A DNA stretch of 64,000 nt from Callorhinus ursinus (GCF_003265705.1 NW_020312827.1:15840154-15904153), one strand, 5' to 3'; positions 35,296-47,260 are shown, numbered from the stretch's first letter. Translations and numbers: made by a program. The notes: generated by a model from the sequence alone, not told the origin.

Positions 35296-35934
35296 TTCCT
35301 TCTAGTCTAGCTGATTCTCTGCATTCAAGACAAATTAAATGTATTATTCTGTGTTAAGTAACAGTAAATTGTTTTTGATTGTTCTAACCCTCTTTGTATA
35401 GATCGTTTCTTTTGAGATAAAGCAGTTTCAGATATATCTAGTAAATCTTAAATGAGTGCTTTTATGCATGTGCAAAAGAAATTTCCTTCTCCCCCTCTTA
35501 CCCTTATTCTTTCAAATTTTACAACCTCATGAAGCGGCTTTTTTCATTTTAAAAACAACTTCCAGAATTTGAGCTTAAACTCAAATGTCTAAAGACAACA
35601 ACACATGCAGAATGAATACACCATGGAGCCAATACGTTAAATCACTCAATGTTTTAACAATAAGGAAAACAAAACTCAAGCAAGTTGAGTTGCTGGAGGT
35701 CACATTGGAAATTCAGAATGACCATAGACCTTTCCAGCCTCTGGCTTCTGACCCTGCTTCAGACTGCCTCCCAGTAGACCCTTACCTGCAATCAAATTTT
35801 GACAACAGGGTGGGGGTGAAGGGGTGGGGAGGGACCCAAGAACAAATACAAACAAAACAAAAACATCATAATAAAGAAGGTATCACTATATTGTTTTGTT
35901 GTCAAAATTGTCTAGGATATAAGCATATTACCTA

Positions 35935-36120
35935 AGTATCCTTTAGCAGTTACTTAATACCTCTGTGCCTTAATTTTTCTCATGAAAAAAAAGGAGAATA
36001 ATAGTCATGATCTTGTAGGGCTATTATTATGGGTATTAGAAGTTTTATTATGTATTAAACTCTTAAACAGTGTCTGGATATAGCAAATGTGATGCAAGAA
36101 TTAGCTCTCTTTATTGTCAT
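35935..36120 (+). repeat. MIR, middle and 3' part
   Basis: GCAGTTACTTAATACCTCTG, TGCCTTAATTTTTCTCATGA, AATAATAGTCATGATCTTGT, AGGGCTATTATTATGGGTAT and AGTGTCTGGATATAGCAAAT follow sense MIR. Confidence 0.65.
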
Positions 36121-36389
36121 AATAGTTCCTGCATTTCTGTTTTTTCTGAATGTTAGGTTTTAATCAGAGAAACAGACTCACTGGATACTTCCTTTCCTGG
36201 TGCCACTCTCCCCCACTTCTTTATATCCATTTTCCCTTCCTGACTACCTGCCTTGCAGACTGCAAGCTCCAGCATTGGACGTGTGCAGATAACAGGCTTG
36301 CATAGACTGCTTAGCCAGCTCTCACAATTGCCCAAGGCCGGATCTCTGTAGCAAATACCTTCATATAAATTCGTAATTCAGTCTCCCAA

Positions 36390-36790
36390 AATTTCACCTG
36401 AGGATATAATCAGAAAATAACACAAATGTTTACATGCAAGGATATTTATCATAACATCATCTAAAAGAATGTTTAAAACAAATGGACTCACACAAATGCC
36501 TAGTAATAGGGTAATTGTTAAATATAAGAATAAAGTTAATTCACTTATATAGTCATTTAGCTAAAAAAGCAAAATATTCATTTATTTATTCTCATATAAT
36601 GTATATGTTATACCTACACAGGAAATCTAGACAATATGCTAAAATCTTATGTTGGAAAGATAATTAAATATTATTTTCCAGATGTTAAATAATTAAAATG
36701 AAAAAACATGGGCTTACAGATAATTTTAATTATCTAGCTAATAACATTATCCTATATATTATATTACAAATTTTTAAAATAAGCATTAAT
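36390..36790 (+). mobile_element. Old L1/HAL1-like ORF2 end
   Basis: TCACCTGAGGATATAATCAG, GTTTACATGCAAGGATATTT, ATGCCTAGTAATAGGGTAAT, TGTTAAATATAAGAATAAAG fits the ORF2 end (acaaggatgttcattgc, tccatcaataggggaatgg). Highly diverged. Confidence 0.55.
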
Positions 36791-36894
36791 TGCTTTAACT
36801 GTAAACATAAATAGAAGATTCAAATACAATTGAATAAATTAAAATGTCAATAATAGAATGGAAAGTAAAAGATTCGTATTTTATTATATAAGGC

Positions 36895-37600
36895 TCTCAT
36901 TCAAAATGATAAAAACAATATTAGGACCCAGCTAGAGGAATGAGGAAATGATATGAACTGCTATTTCAGAAAAGAAATGGGTCAATATGATGATTAAGTA
37001 ATCATTTAAAACATCACATTGAAAATGACATGAATAATTAAAAAAATTCATTTCCTAGTAAGTCTAGCATATGACTTGTGCTCAAAAATCATTATTGTTA
37101 TTGTTTTTATTAGGCTACAGAATGAGAATAAATTAGCAAAAGATAAAAAAAAGAACCAATGCAATGTTGGTGAGTACGCAATGCGAAGAGAACTTTCTCA
37201 TGCACTTCTGGGAGTATAAAATTCTAAAATATTTATATACTTTGATCTAGTGATCTGGTTCTGGCAAATGATTCTATGAACATAATGAAACTATGGGTAA
37301 TTACCAAAAATGTTGATAAATGTATATGTACATAAACTCACTATAATCTTATTCATAATAGCCAGAAAATAAATGAAACATAAAAAGCTAAACACTACTA
37401 AATTTGTCACATAAATTATAGATTCTATATAAAATGAACTGTCATGCAACCACTGATAAGTATGTTTATAAAAATATTTTAATTACATAGAAATGCTTAT
37501 TCAATGGTATTGTATTTATAATAAAATCAGAAAAAATGATCCCAACTACAGAAATACTAAAAAAAAAAAAGAAAAAAATGATCTCTAAGAAGGGTCATTT
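36895..37600 (+). mobile_element. Old L1/HAL1-like ORF2 and 3' end, A-rich tail
   Basis: AAAGAAATGGGTCAATATGA, AATGCAATGTTGGTGAGTAC, TTCTCATGCACTTCTGGGAG, TATAAAATTCTAAAATATTT, TCACTATAATCTTATTCATA and TAGCCAGAAAATAAATGAAA are in sense ORF2 order, ending in an A-run at about 37558-37578. Diverged. Confidence 0.6.
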
Positions 37601-37934
37601 AAGACTTGCTCCTGACACTTCATTACAGTATAAAATATGCAGAAATTGTTTTTCATATTAATTGGAGAATGAGAGGCAGGGCATTTGAGGAAGTTGGAAG
37701 ACCATATGCAAGATTAGGAAGCCTTATTTGCAGGACACGGCAGGTCAATAAAGCATGAAGCATCCATTCCACGATGGAGCTAATAGGTAGACAGGATCCT
37801 CATCATGAAAGACCATGTGAATTATGTTAAGGAATTTGGATTTTATCTTCCGTGTTAGGAGCAAAAGAAAGAATTTTCCCAGAGAAAATGAAGACCTAAG
37901 ATCTGCATTATATAGTAACATTTAGAAAAGTAAC
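37601..37934 (+). repeat. Ancient interspersed repeat, family not named
   Basis: AAAGACCATGTGAATTATGT followed by TAAGGAATTTGGATTTTATC resembles the same mammal-wide repeat class as 42388-42785 (gggccttgtaggcc then aaggactttggattttat). Boundaries approximate. Confidence 0.4.
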
Positions 37935-38040
37935 AATAACATCAACCAACACTTATTGGGGGCTCACTCTGTTCCAGACCCTGTAGTGACTGCTTTATGT
38001 GTATCATTTCATTCACGCCTTGCAACTTCTGCTTTGACAT
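37935..38040 (-). repeat. MIR 3' end, antisense
   Basis: CCAACACTTATTGGGGGCTC, ACTCTGTTCCAGACCCTGTA, GTGACTGCTTTATGTGTATC and ATTTCATTCACGCC mirror the MIR end. Confidence 0.65.
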
Positions 38041-38539
38041 AGACATTCTCTTTGAAAATGTGGGTATTTTAAATAGATGCTAAAGGAAATGTTTTCCTTA
38101 AAGTAAGTCCACATTCCAGAGGAATAATACATAGCACACAGAGGAGCTAGGAGGAAAAAAAAAAAAAGGAGCAATTTGAAATCTGAACAAATAAGAATCA
38201 CTAAACCATCAAAAGCAAATAAAGTAGAGACCTTATTGGAAAGGGTTTTTGGAGACTGTGGTAACAAGAAGAATACTCTGACCATAAGATCTGCAAATGT
38301 CAGGGAGGAAGAAAATTTCTTTTATAGGGAGGAGCAAACAAGGTTAGGAAGAATGTGGCATGGGGGAGAGGGATGTCAGGGAATGTTTTTCACTGAGGTC
38401 AGCCAACTGTCCCTAGAGGTGCTTAATAAAGGGCTGCATGCTGGCTCAGGGAAGTGTTAGTCCTGCTGAATGTTCTATCCAGACACACGTGCATAATGTG
38501 GCATACAAATGGTACAGTGACAGTTTATGACACCTGAGA

Positions 38540-39095
38540 TGTAGTGTAGTCTCCTGCCCAAATCTTCACCTCCTCTCTGTGCTCACCACCAAAACCTTTG
38601 TTGACATTCCCAAAACTCTTTCCTGGACTATTGCAAAACCGTGTTATCTAGTCTCTATGTTACCGGTCTGTCCCATACCTGGTTCTTGATTCTTAAAAAA
38701 GAAATATGATTGTGTCATTTCTATGCTCTACAACTGCTGTGGATACTCTACTGTTTAGGACTGGGACCTCTTCGCTTTCTCAACCGATTCTTGGCATTTA
38801 TTCTTAAACAAATGGAATGTGCCAACCAAACAAGTCACCTTCCTGTTTAATCCTACTATTAGTTTTTAAAAATGCTTAAGCCTCAAGTCTCCTCTGCCTA
38901 CCGATATCTATGTATGTATTCATTGAGTATTCACATATCATCTCTTTTGTGAAGGCTATAGCAACCTTTCCGACAGGACATAGACGTTTCCTTTTACTGA
39001 GCTCATCAGAACTTCTTGTGGGTTCCCATTACTATGTAGTACCCATCCTACATTAAATACTGAATAACTATTCAATAAATGAATGAATGTGTTCT
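38540..39095 (+). repeat. L2, long sense fragment with 3' end
   Basis: TTGTGTCATTTCTATGCTCT, ACAACTGCTGTGGATACTCT, TTGGCATTTATTCTTAAACA, CTCTTTTGTGAAGGCTATAG, GTAGTACCCATCCTACATTA and the terminal CAATAAATGAATGAATG follow the L2 3' region. Highly diverged. Confidence 0.65.
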
Positions 39096-40078
39096 TTATA
39101 GCTTTCTCTTTCAGTCTTTCGACAAAGTTTTGCCTCTGGGTTTGTGTCTGTGTCTTTCATCCTCTCTTTCATACTTAAGTTTCTACTCCGTATTTTCATA
39201 GATTCTCTTTCCAGTTATCAACCATGTGTCATTGTTTCATGGAGGCCTAATGGGGAAAACATGGAGGTGATTAGATGTGTACATTGGTGTTGCTATAGTT
39301 CTCACATCTTTTGGGCAGCATTACCTACCTTAGAATATGTAAACTCATATACCGATTCAGAATTATTCAAAAGCGTGGGCAACAAGGCATGGTGAACTAG
39401 TAAGGTAAACGGATGGCTTCAGTCAAATGTACTAAAATATTTCTTCTGCAGTAAAATTCTACAATAAATCAACAGTAGAAAGTTTAAGAGGTTTTATTAT
39501 ATTAAGGGGCATAAAAGATGAAATCAACATTGCATTTCTTCTTATCCCATTGGACAAAATAAGCTCTCAAGTGTTTCCCTGTACCTGAACTAGCTAGGTT
39601 AAACCTGAGAGCCCCTCCTTTAAAATATATTTATATTTTTTTAAAGAAGTATGGAACTAATGACTACCTAACTAGGTTTTTAAATTGAAAATAGCACAGA
39701 AGGAGGAGTTTCATCATGAAGCATTAGCTCCTGAAAAACTATTTCTAAGATGTAGGTTTGTATGCAAATGGAAACTGATAGAAATTGTCTGTCCTCAGAT
39801 TTGATCTGACAACTTTACAAGTGACTCTTTGCAGGTTTCTGTTTCAGTTGTCATAGTCTGACAGCCAAGGGCTTAAAAATTCAGGGCCCTCTGTAACATA
39901 AAGTGTTTAAAAAGATTTGAAGGTCTTGGAATAAGGCTTTTACCATTCAAAAAAGTTTTGGAAAGAATGAAATAAATAGATGAATGTTCATTTCTAGAAA
40001 ATAGAGTACATGCGGTTGGAGTTCTGGCTTATAAACCAAGGGCTCTGGGAAGCTAATTATGGGATTTCACACATATAC
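39096..40078. other. No recognised element
   Basis: Apparently single-copy DNA between an L2 and a SINE. The frame of 83 codons at 39144-39395 has no recognisable product. Confidence 0.5.
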
Positions 40079-40095
40079 TAAATATTCCTATTCTT

Positions 40096-40295
40096 TTTTT
40101 AAGATTTTATTTATTTATTTGAGAGAGAGAGAGTGAACAAGAGAGAGAGAAGAAACAGGGGGAGAGGAGAAGGCAGAGGGAGAAGCAGACTCCCCACTCA
40201 GTGGGGAGCCCAGGGTGGGGCTTGATTCTGGGACCCCAGGATCATGACCTGAGCTGAAGCTAGCAGTTTAACCAACTGAGCCACCCAGGCGCCCC
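40096..40295 (-). mobile_element. CAN-SINE, full length, perfect TSD
   Basis: TTTTAAGATTTTATTTATTT, a GA-rich region, CCCAGGATCATGACCTGAGC and the head GAGCCACCCAGGCGCCCC. Perfect 17-bp TSD TAAATATTCCTATTCTT at 40079-40095 and 40296-40312. Confidence 0.97.
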
Positions 40296-40469
40296 TAAAT
40301 ATTCCTATTCTTGAAAGTCTTCCTTCCAAAAGGAAAGATTTGGATAAAGTTGTTCTTGATGATTTTTTTTTTTTAACATCTCTAGCCCATTGCGGCTTCG
40401 ATATTTAGGGTGTTCTTCAAAAAGGAGCATTTCCTCAATGCAGCATATTTGGATTACTTATTTCATGAA

Positions 40470-40645
40470 ACCAAAGAGCATCTTAGAGCTGGAAAACATC
40501 CTCTCACTTTGAGTTTGAGGAAACAGAAGTCCACAGTGGTTAGAATGACCCTCCGGTCTTTTCTCAGTCCTTGGCAGTGTTAGAACCCGAGTGCCCTGCT
40601 CTCAACACTAATGCTCTGTTCCCTTCCACAAGCTGTACTCCCTTT
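40470..40645 (-). repeat. MIR-like, antisense
   Basis: CATCTTAGAGCTGGAAAACA, TTTGAGGAAACAGAAGTCCA, TAGAACCCGAGTGCCCTGCT and CTAATGCTCTGTTCCCTTCC follow the antisense MIR-type pattern. Confidence 0.55.
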
Positions 40646-40727
40646 ATTCTGACTAGCAAACTAAAATGGGAATGTTAATTTTTTTGCAATGTCTTTGTTT
40701 TGTTTTGTTTTAACAATTCCTACTCCC

Positions 40728-40932
40728 TTTGGGGCGCCTGGGTGGCTCAGTCATTAAGCGTCTGCCTTCGGCTCAGGTCATGATCCCAGGGTGCTAAGAT
40801 CTAGCCCCGCATTGGGCTCCCTGCTCGGCAGGAAGCCTGCTTCTCCCTCTCCCACTCCCCCTGCTTGTATTCCCTCTCTCGCTGTGTCTCTCTCTGTCAA
40901 ATAAATAAATAAAATCTTTTAAAAAAAAAGGA
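40728..40932 (+). mobile_element. CAN-SINE, full length, close to consensus
   Basis: Head GGGGCGCCTGGGTGGCTCAG, GCGTCTGCCTTCGGCTCAGG, CT-rich middle with GCTGTGTCTCTCTCTGTC, tail AAATAAATAAATAAAATCTT. Perfect 16-bp TSD AACAATTCCTACTCCC at 40712-40727 and 40933-40948. Confidence 0.97.
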
Positions 40933-41228
40933 AACAATTCCTACTCCCATATGCAAATGATTCTACAGTAACACTTCCATAAAACTATATGAGTCACACT
41001 TTGTGTGTATTTGCAAACATATTTGTCCTTTCTCAGATGTGTAAATATAACCTATATTTCAGAGAAAAAATGCATGATGTAGTCATTAGCTTCTGAAGTA
41101 GATGTGAGATATAATAACTGAGTTTCAGTGATAGGGAGAAAAGGAAAAAACAATAATAACATTAATAAGTAAGTGAATGTATCCCTTTACATGGGCACAA
41201 TGCATACACACACACATCATTAGTCAAT

Positions 41229-41422
41229 CTTTTTTTTTTAAAGATTTTATTTATTTGACAGAGAGAGAGAGCACAAGTAGGCAGAGCAGCAGGCAAAGGG
41301 AGAGGGACAAGCAGACTCTCTGCTGAGCAGGGAGCCCGATGTGGGGCTCAATCCCAGGACCCTGGGATCATGACCTGAGCTGAAGGCAGCTGTTCAACGG
41401 ACTGAGCCACCCAGGTGTCCCT
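41229..41422 (-). mobile_element. CAN-SINE, full length
   Basis: AAAGATTTTATTTATTTGAC, a GA-rich region, GAGCAGGGAGCCCGATGTGG, CCCTGGGATCATGACCTGAG, head GAGCCACCCAGGTGTCCC. Only a weak TSD (TCAA). Confidence 0.95.
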
Positions 41423-41867
41423 CAAGTTCTTACTGTATTTCATGGGGATGAAATCAGCAAAGGAAATTTTGGTATGAGGGTCATTTGAAGCTTTCATTCT
41501 TTGCCTTTTTTTTTGCCTTGTCTGACAATTTATGGATTGTTGCTAATGTTTTTTGAACATATGCTGAACTGCTACATTCTATTTGAGATTCAGAAGGATA
41601 TGGTCATTCAAGGGTGAACATGTGTTTCTGGGATCTTTTCCTTGGAGTATGGTATATAATTACTATTAGCATTGATATAAAAGATTAGTGATTAGGTAAA
41701 GGTACCACATTTAAAGAAACTTGTTCTTTCTTTTATGAGTCTTAGAAAAGGCAAGATACTGAGGTTCTGTAAAATCTATTATTACTGTGTAGCTGATCCT
41801 ATCCATTGCTGCTTGCTCAGAATTATTCCACTCAAAGCAGTCAACATGAGCAGAATTTATTCATTAA

Positions 41868-42034
41868 TGTATTGAACAACTCAACAAATATTTATTGAGT
41901 TCCTTCAGCTCCTTCATGCTGGGAATACAGTAGGGAAGAAAACAGACTATTTCCCGCTGCCATGGATTTACATTTTAGTAGGGGAAAAAGTACAGCAAAT
42001 AAATAATTAAAAAAAAATTTAGAAGGTTAGGCGG
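41868..42034 (+). repeat. Ancient interspersed repeat, left part
   Basis: CAACAAATATTTATTGAGTT, TGCTGGGAATACAGTAGGG, GGATTTACATTTTAGTAGGG and CAAATAAATAATTAAAA follow a mammal-wide pattern that resumes after the LTR-like insertion at 42035-42385. Confidence 0.5.
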
Positions 42035-42385
42035 TTGTATTAGTCAGGGTTCTCCAGAGAAATTGGCTCATATTACTGTGAAGATTTTGTAAATTTAAAT
42101 TTGGGCCCAGCCAGCAGGCTGGAGATCCAGAGAGGAATTGAGTCTAGATCCAAAGGCTGTGTTCTTACAGAATTCCCTGTTGCTCGGGGGAGGTCAGTTT
42201 TTGGTCTATACAGCTCTTCAGCTGATTAAACAAGGCCCACCCACACCATAGCAGGTAATCTGCTTTACTCAAGGTCCACTGATTTAATGTTAATTTCTTT
42301 GTAAAAACACCTTTACAGAAACATCCTGAGTAACGTTTGATCAAATATCTGGGCATCATGGCCCAGCCAAGTTGATACACAAAAT
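42035..42385 (-). mobile_element. Ancient LTR-like repeat nested in an older repeat
   Basis: TGTATTAGTCAGGGTTCTCC, AGAGAAATTGGCTCAT, CAGCCAGCAGGCTGGAGATC, AAGGCCCACCCACACCATAG, GGTAATCTGCTTTACTCAAG, TTGATCAAATATCTGGGCAT and GGCCCAGCCAAGTTGATACA. On the minus strand it is the same family as 22235-22666. It splits the older repeat at 41868-42785. Confidence 0.6.
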
Positions 42386-42785
42386 AAATTATTAGTGTAA
42401 TATTAAGCAGTATGAAGAAAAATGAGGCAGGATAGAAAGGTAAAGTGTAGGGGAAGGTGCTATTTTAACTAGGGTGTTTAGGGGCAGCCTCTTTGAGGAG
42501 AGACATGTAGGAAGAAGCTTTTTGGTTATCTAAGTGGATGATGTTGTAGGTAGAGGAAAGAGTGCATGCAAAGACCCTGTGGTGGGAATATATTTAGTGT
42601 AATGAAGTCCAAGTGAGGGACCAGCCCAGCTAATCGGGGTAAGCTCAAGGTGGTGGGGTTGGGGGGTGGAAAGAGAGAAAGTCAGAAAGTTTCAGGAGGG
42701 CAAATTGTTTCTGGCCTTATTGGCCACTTTAAGACTTTTGAATTTTAGGTTCTGAGCAAGAAGGAAGTAACATGATCTCACCTGT
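42386..42785 (+). repeat. Ancient interspersed repeat, right part
   Basis: GCAGTATGAAGAAAAATGAG, GGTGCTATTTTAACTAGGGT, GCAGCCTCTTTGAGGAG, GTGCATGCAAAGACCCTGTG, TTATTGGCCACTTTAAGACT and GGAAGTAACATGATCTCA continue in order from 41868-42034. Confidence 0.5.
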
Positions 42786-43159
42786 ATGAACTATAACCCA
42801 ATATTGACAATATTGCTTTTTAAATTTTACCTATGACCACACTAGTCTGGGTTTGTTTCATCCCATGTACCCTGAAATCAATCTGGTGCCCTTAATATAG
42901 CACTTAGCATGCTTATCTATTTTTTTCCAGATTAGACTACAAAATCCTTTAGGGTATCCTAGTTTAATGCCTACCAATTGCTGGTTGTCTATAGAAATTA
43001 CTGCATTTTTCCATATAAATAAATCTGGAGAGGGAAACTAATATGTTTAGCTTTCTTATTAATGAAGCAGTATATGGGTATTTGTAAATCTTTTCAAAAC
43101 ACTCAAAAGCCAACAAAATATTTTCTGAATTTAGTATTCTGATAACTCACACAAAACAA

Positions 43160-43720
43160 GAATTGTCCGATATGGTAGGCTCCAGACACATGTAGTTATT
43201 GAGAACTTGAAATGTGGCTATTTTGAATTGGGATATCTGAAAGACCCACCAGATTCCAAAAAATAAATAAATAAGAATAAAATAAAATACTCACTGGATT
43301 CCAAATACCTGGTATGAAATAAAATATGTATTTTTCTTTTTTAAAGATTTTGTTTATTTATTCATAAGAGAGAAAGAGAGAGAGATAGGCAGTGGCAGAG
43401 GGAGAAGCAGGCTCCCCGCTGAGCAGGGAGCCCAGTGTGGGGGGAACATAACCTGAGCCGAAGGCAGATGCTTAACCAACTGAGCCACCCAGGCACCCCT
43501 AATGTAAATATTTTCTTAATAATTGTTTTATATTAATTATCCATTGAAAGGATAGTATTTTGAATATGTCCTATTAAATAAAATGTATTATAATCAATTT
43601 AAAAGTATTTCTTTTTACTTTTTTAAATGCAGCTACTAGAAAATGTAAAATGACACATGTGGCTTGTGCTTCCAGCTCACGTTCTATTTCCATCAGACAG
43701 TGTGGGTCTAGAGTGCTTCA
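43160..43720. mobile_element. DNA-transposon-like element with a SINE inside
   Basis: TTGTCCGATATGGTAGGCTC, GTAGTTATTGAGAACTTGAA and ATGTGGCTATTTTGAATTGG at left, and AATGCAGCTACTAGAAAATG, TGACACATGTGGCTTGTG and TATTTCCATCAGACAGTGTG at right, resemble a nonautonomous hAT-type element with a terminal sequence related to tattggacagc. The interval includes a CAN-SINE at 43341-43500. Confidence 0.5.
43341..43500 (-). mobile_element. CAN-SINE, internally deleted
   Basis: TTTAAAGATTTTGTTTATTT, a GA run, CTCCCCGCTGAGCAGGGAGC, then GGGGGGAACATAACCTGAGC and head GAGCCACCCAGGCACCCCT. The usual cccaggaccctgggatcatg block is missing, so about 25 bases are deleted. The TSD is poor. Confidence 0.93.
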
Positions 43721-44329
43721 AACTGGGCTCTATATATCACAAATATGCAGACTTCTAGGTTGTGAGATTTTGCTATTGTGACTTAGGCCTTTTCTTCCAG
43801 ACCCTGTTCCTGGTTTTCATTTGCAAAGCTGTTATATTCTCAATCAGTGTAGGGATCAAGACATCTTTTCCTCTGCTGCCCCTCAGACACAGCAAGAGGG
43901 GCCCACTTTGGAACATTATATAATTGTTCCCAGGCCATGACTTAAAAAGAGAAAGAAAAAAAATCCAGCTAATCAGCAATATGAAACAAGAGAAGAAAAT
44001 GGATCATAACATTTTTAAAGGGAACAAGTAATCATTTAGAAAAAAAAGTTTCCCAGTCTTCACAATCGCATGAAGGTAGGAACTCTGCTTATAACTCCTT
44101 TCTTCATGCTTTTTCTTTCCCTTGCCTGTACTTCTCAGTCTGGCCAACATTGCAAGAGCTGACCGACCCAGGCAACATAAGGATGTCAAAGCCTGACACA
44201 GCTGACACTGTGGGTGGGGGTGGGGGGCACTGAGGAAGACACAGTGAGACCCTGGGGGACTTCAGTGCCTTTCATCCAAGAAGGGACTTTTGAGGATATT
44301 GTCTTCCAACCTCAAATTATCATAAATCC

Positions 44330-45345
44330 ATTCATCAAGAATTTCTCTAATTCCCAAGCTCACAGGCAAAAATCCAAAACCCTGGAACTTGTCAATACTC
44401 TTTTAGACTCTCATCTCCAAAACACTGCAGTTTGTTTGTTTCAATTTGACCTACCCTCTACTGAACCTCTCTTTTCTCTTTTTTGTCCCCCAATCCTTAC
44501 ATTTGATAAGATACTCACATTATACAATGCAAAAGCACCCTAACATCCTTAAACTTTTCATCAAATACTTTCACCATCTTCTTGCATGGAAACTTCCCTT
44601 AAAGTATCACTTCTGCATCAGGCAGAGAAATGGCTCTTTCATCTCCCAAATCCTGCCAGCTACAGAGGGTATGCACAGACACGAGCATTTCCAGACTGTT
44701 TTGTCACATCCAAGTTAAGACTTTGCCACCATTTCTTACATGGGATATTGCAAATGCCTCTGAACTGCTAACCTGAGAAAGGTATTCAAATGAATGGAAA
44801 CTCTAGCTGATTTTAGACAAATGCCTCTAATTTATTTGCCACACCATAAGTCAAAGTGACCTTTCCAAAATGCAAATCCGATCATGTTATTCTGACACTT
44901 AAAGCTTATTTCAATAACTTCTATTTTTTTTGTTAAAAAGCACATGAATAAATAATTCTTTATTAAAGCTCTCATGCCCTACTATGATTTGACTTCTAAG
45001 TCTTATCTATATCCACTCTTTCATTTAAATGTCAGAGTTATACCCTACCAAGAATGATCTTAACTTTTTCCTTTAGTCTGCCTGCCCCTATTCATCCTCC
45101 ACATCTCAGCTTAGATAAGTCTGGGGAGAATCTCTAATGATGTTAAATAAGTATATGTGACCTCCAATTTCTCACATAAGACCTATGTTAATAGTTATTG
45201 TTTATCTTAACATCTGCCTTTCCTAGTAAATGGTATAACTGTTGAGAACAAAAACTATGACCATATTGTCCAATCTTGCTTTCCCAAGGCCTAGCATATG
45301 CACAGAGTAATCATGAAATGTATATTGATTGGAGGAATGAAAAAT
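44330..45345 (+). repeat. L2, about 1 kb sense fragment
   Basis: GGGATATTGCAAATGCCTCT, GACCTTTCCAAAATGCAAAT, CCGATCATGTTATTCTGACA, TCATGCCCTACTATGATTTG, CTTTAGTCTGCCTGCCCCTA, GTTGAGAACAAAAACTATGA, CCAAGGCCTAGCATATGCAC and ATGTATATTGATTGGAGGAA keep the L2 3' order. Open frames of about 100 codons inside are chance. Confidence 0.7.
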
Positions 45346-45439
45346 AGCTTTGAAATAACTTATTTTGGAAGATTTCAAATTATAAATAGTGATTTTTGTA
45401 TATTTTCAATTCTCTGGATTAAACTATGTTGTGAGAGAA

Positions 45440-45690
45440 TATGTAAAGTATTTAAGATTACAGATTTAGAATTGAACAAACTCAAGTTTAATTCCCACCT
45501 CTGCAACTATTTAGTTGTTTGATCTTGAAAAAATTACTTTTCTGAGTACTCTCTCTCTTGGTATAGAAGTCTATACTACTGACTATGTAGTGTAGTTGAA
45601 GGAAGTAAATATGTTGATGTCCAAAACTATCTGGCTTATTGCTTATCTAGCACAAAGTTAATGCTCAGCAACACCAGCTATTGATATACT
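45440..45690 (+). repeat. MIR
   Basis: TTAAGATTACAGATTTAGAA, CAAACTCAAGTTTAATTCCC, ACCTCTGCAACTATTTAGTT and TTATCTAGCACAAAGTTAAT follow sense MIR. Confidence 0.7.
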
Positions 45691-46729
45691 TAAGCTAAAT
45701 CCTTCCAAAATCATGTCTTCCAACTTGATAATTCATTTTCCCAAATTAAAATATTTAAAGACTCCATTTTTTCTGGTATTCAAACAAATTTCTGAAACAC
45801 AAGTGATTCATTGACAATAGGTGTATGTGCTTAATGCAGAATCTCATGTGGATAATGTGTCCACGAAGCACCAACATGTTAACTGTTCTTTGCTCTGTAC
45901 ATAGCTCATTAGTTATGACACAGGCAAAATTGCTGCCAGAATAGCTAATAATAATAATAGCTATGTTCTGCCTCAGATCGATATTCTTTTGACTGCAAGT
46001 AAAACAAAGTATCACCAACAATAGCTTAAATAAATGCTGGCATTCATGCTATTCCCTATGTCTCTTGGCCTGTCTAGAGAGGATCACAGAATAACTTTCT
46101 CAGGTCTGTCTCCTCTTAAGTTCAAGGCAGGAAGAGAGGAAGGTCAGTTTTCCAGACACCCGAGAAAACCTTTCCAAAACTATATGGTCTGCAAAAGTGT
46201 TGTTTTCCAGCCCTGTTAGAAGGCAGCAACAGAGCAATGGTGTCAACCTGTATTGTTTGCTACAACAAATACCTAAATTCTAGGCTTTGGGCTGAATATT
46301 TGACATATATTTTCAATTTCATATTGAAATATATTGACATATATTTTTCAAACCGTCCCTCCCATCCCCATACACACATACACATTAGGGTCTAAAATGA
46401 AATGATTACTGAACGATTCTTTCATCTTGCATTTCCTGGAAGAAGAACTGACCTTACAACTCTACCATCATGACCTTGAATATTCATTAAGGGCTTCCCT
46501 CAGCTTTGGGCTGAGCCTACAAGGAGGGTAAGCCTTGGCTTACAATCGAAATAGGGATGGAGGTCTTGCATGTACAGGGAAGGCAAATACAACAGAGTTA
46601 AAAGAAAGGTTAAGTGCCTGTTTGAGAGAACAGTGGTAGATGCTAATCGATGTAAATTATTTTGGAAAATGAGTTTGGAAATAGGTTCAGATTCTTGCAG
46701 TACAGGGGTTGTATATGAGGTTGGGAAAG

Positions 46730-47260
46730 GTTTTAAGGGGATCTAGAGTGCCAAGATATGTAGTATGGATATTGTCTTTGAAACAAGAGAAAACTATTAA
46801 TGGTTTTTGAGCAGAGGTAAAGAAATGAAGGAACACCATTAAAAATAATACAATAGAGGGCGCCCCGGTGGCTCAGTTGGTTAAGCAACTGCCTTCGGCT
46901 CAGGTCATGATCCTGGAGTCCCGGGATCGAGTCCCACATCGGGCTCCCTGCTCAGCGGGGGGTCTGCTTCTCCCTCTAACCCTCTTCCCCCTCGTGCTCT
47001 CTATCTCTCATTCTCTCTCTCTCAAGTAAATAAATAAAAAAAATCTTAAAACAAATAATACAATAGAAATGCTAATCTAGGAGCTATTTGTTTTTAGAGA
47101 AATGTTGGAAAGCAAGACGAGGCAGGGAATGGGTTAAGAAGACTAGAATGGATTCTTACCAGATAGTTACATTCTAATTGGGTGGGGCATTTTCTGAATT
47201 GAGGGTAGCCAAAGCTTGGATATAACTTCAGAGCTTCTTTTTTTATAAAAAAAGGAAAAT
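46730..47260 (+). repeat. Ancient interspersed repeat interrupted by a SINE
   Basis: TTAATGGTTTTTGAGCAGAG before the SINE and CTAGAATGGATTCTTACCAG after it resemble the same unnamed mammal-wide class as 42386-42785. Weak match. Confidence 0.35.
46858..47052 (+). mobile_element. CAN-SINE, apparently young subfamily
   Basis: Head GGGCGCCCCGGTGGCTCAG, diagnostic CATGATCCTGGAGTCCCGGG and ATCGAGTCCCACATCGGGCT, then CTCTATCTCTCATTCTCTCT and tail AAGTAAATAAATAAAA. Perfect 15-bp TSD AAATAATACAATAGA at 46843-46857 and 47053-47067. Confidence 0.97.

Noticed and set aside
35585..35935. 116-codon plus-strand frame, the longest in the window
   Set aside because: No recognisable product, low-complexity end, a partly MIR-like stretch, and no flanking splice or promoter signals. 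Chance length in AT-moderate DNA.
40731..40800. tRNA-like heads of the CAN-SINEs as possible tRNA genes
   Set aside because: They derive from tRNA-Lys but do not keep a complete cloverleaf, and they continue into SINE body and tail.
44214..44543. 109-codon plus-strand frame
   Set aside because: Lies mostly in diverged L2 sequence and does not match any L2 protein segment in frame.
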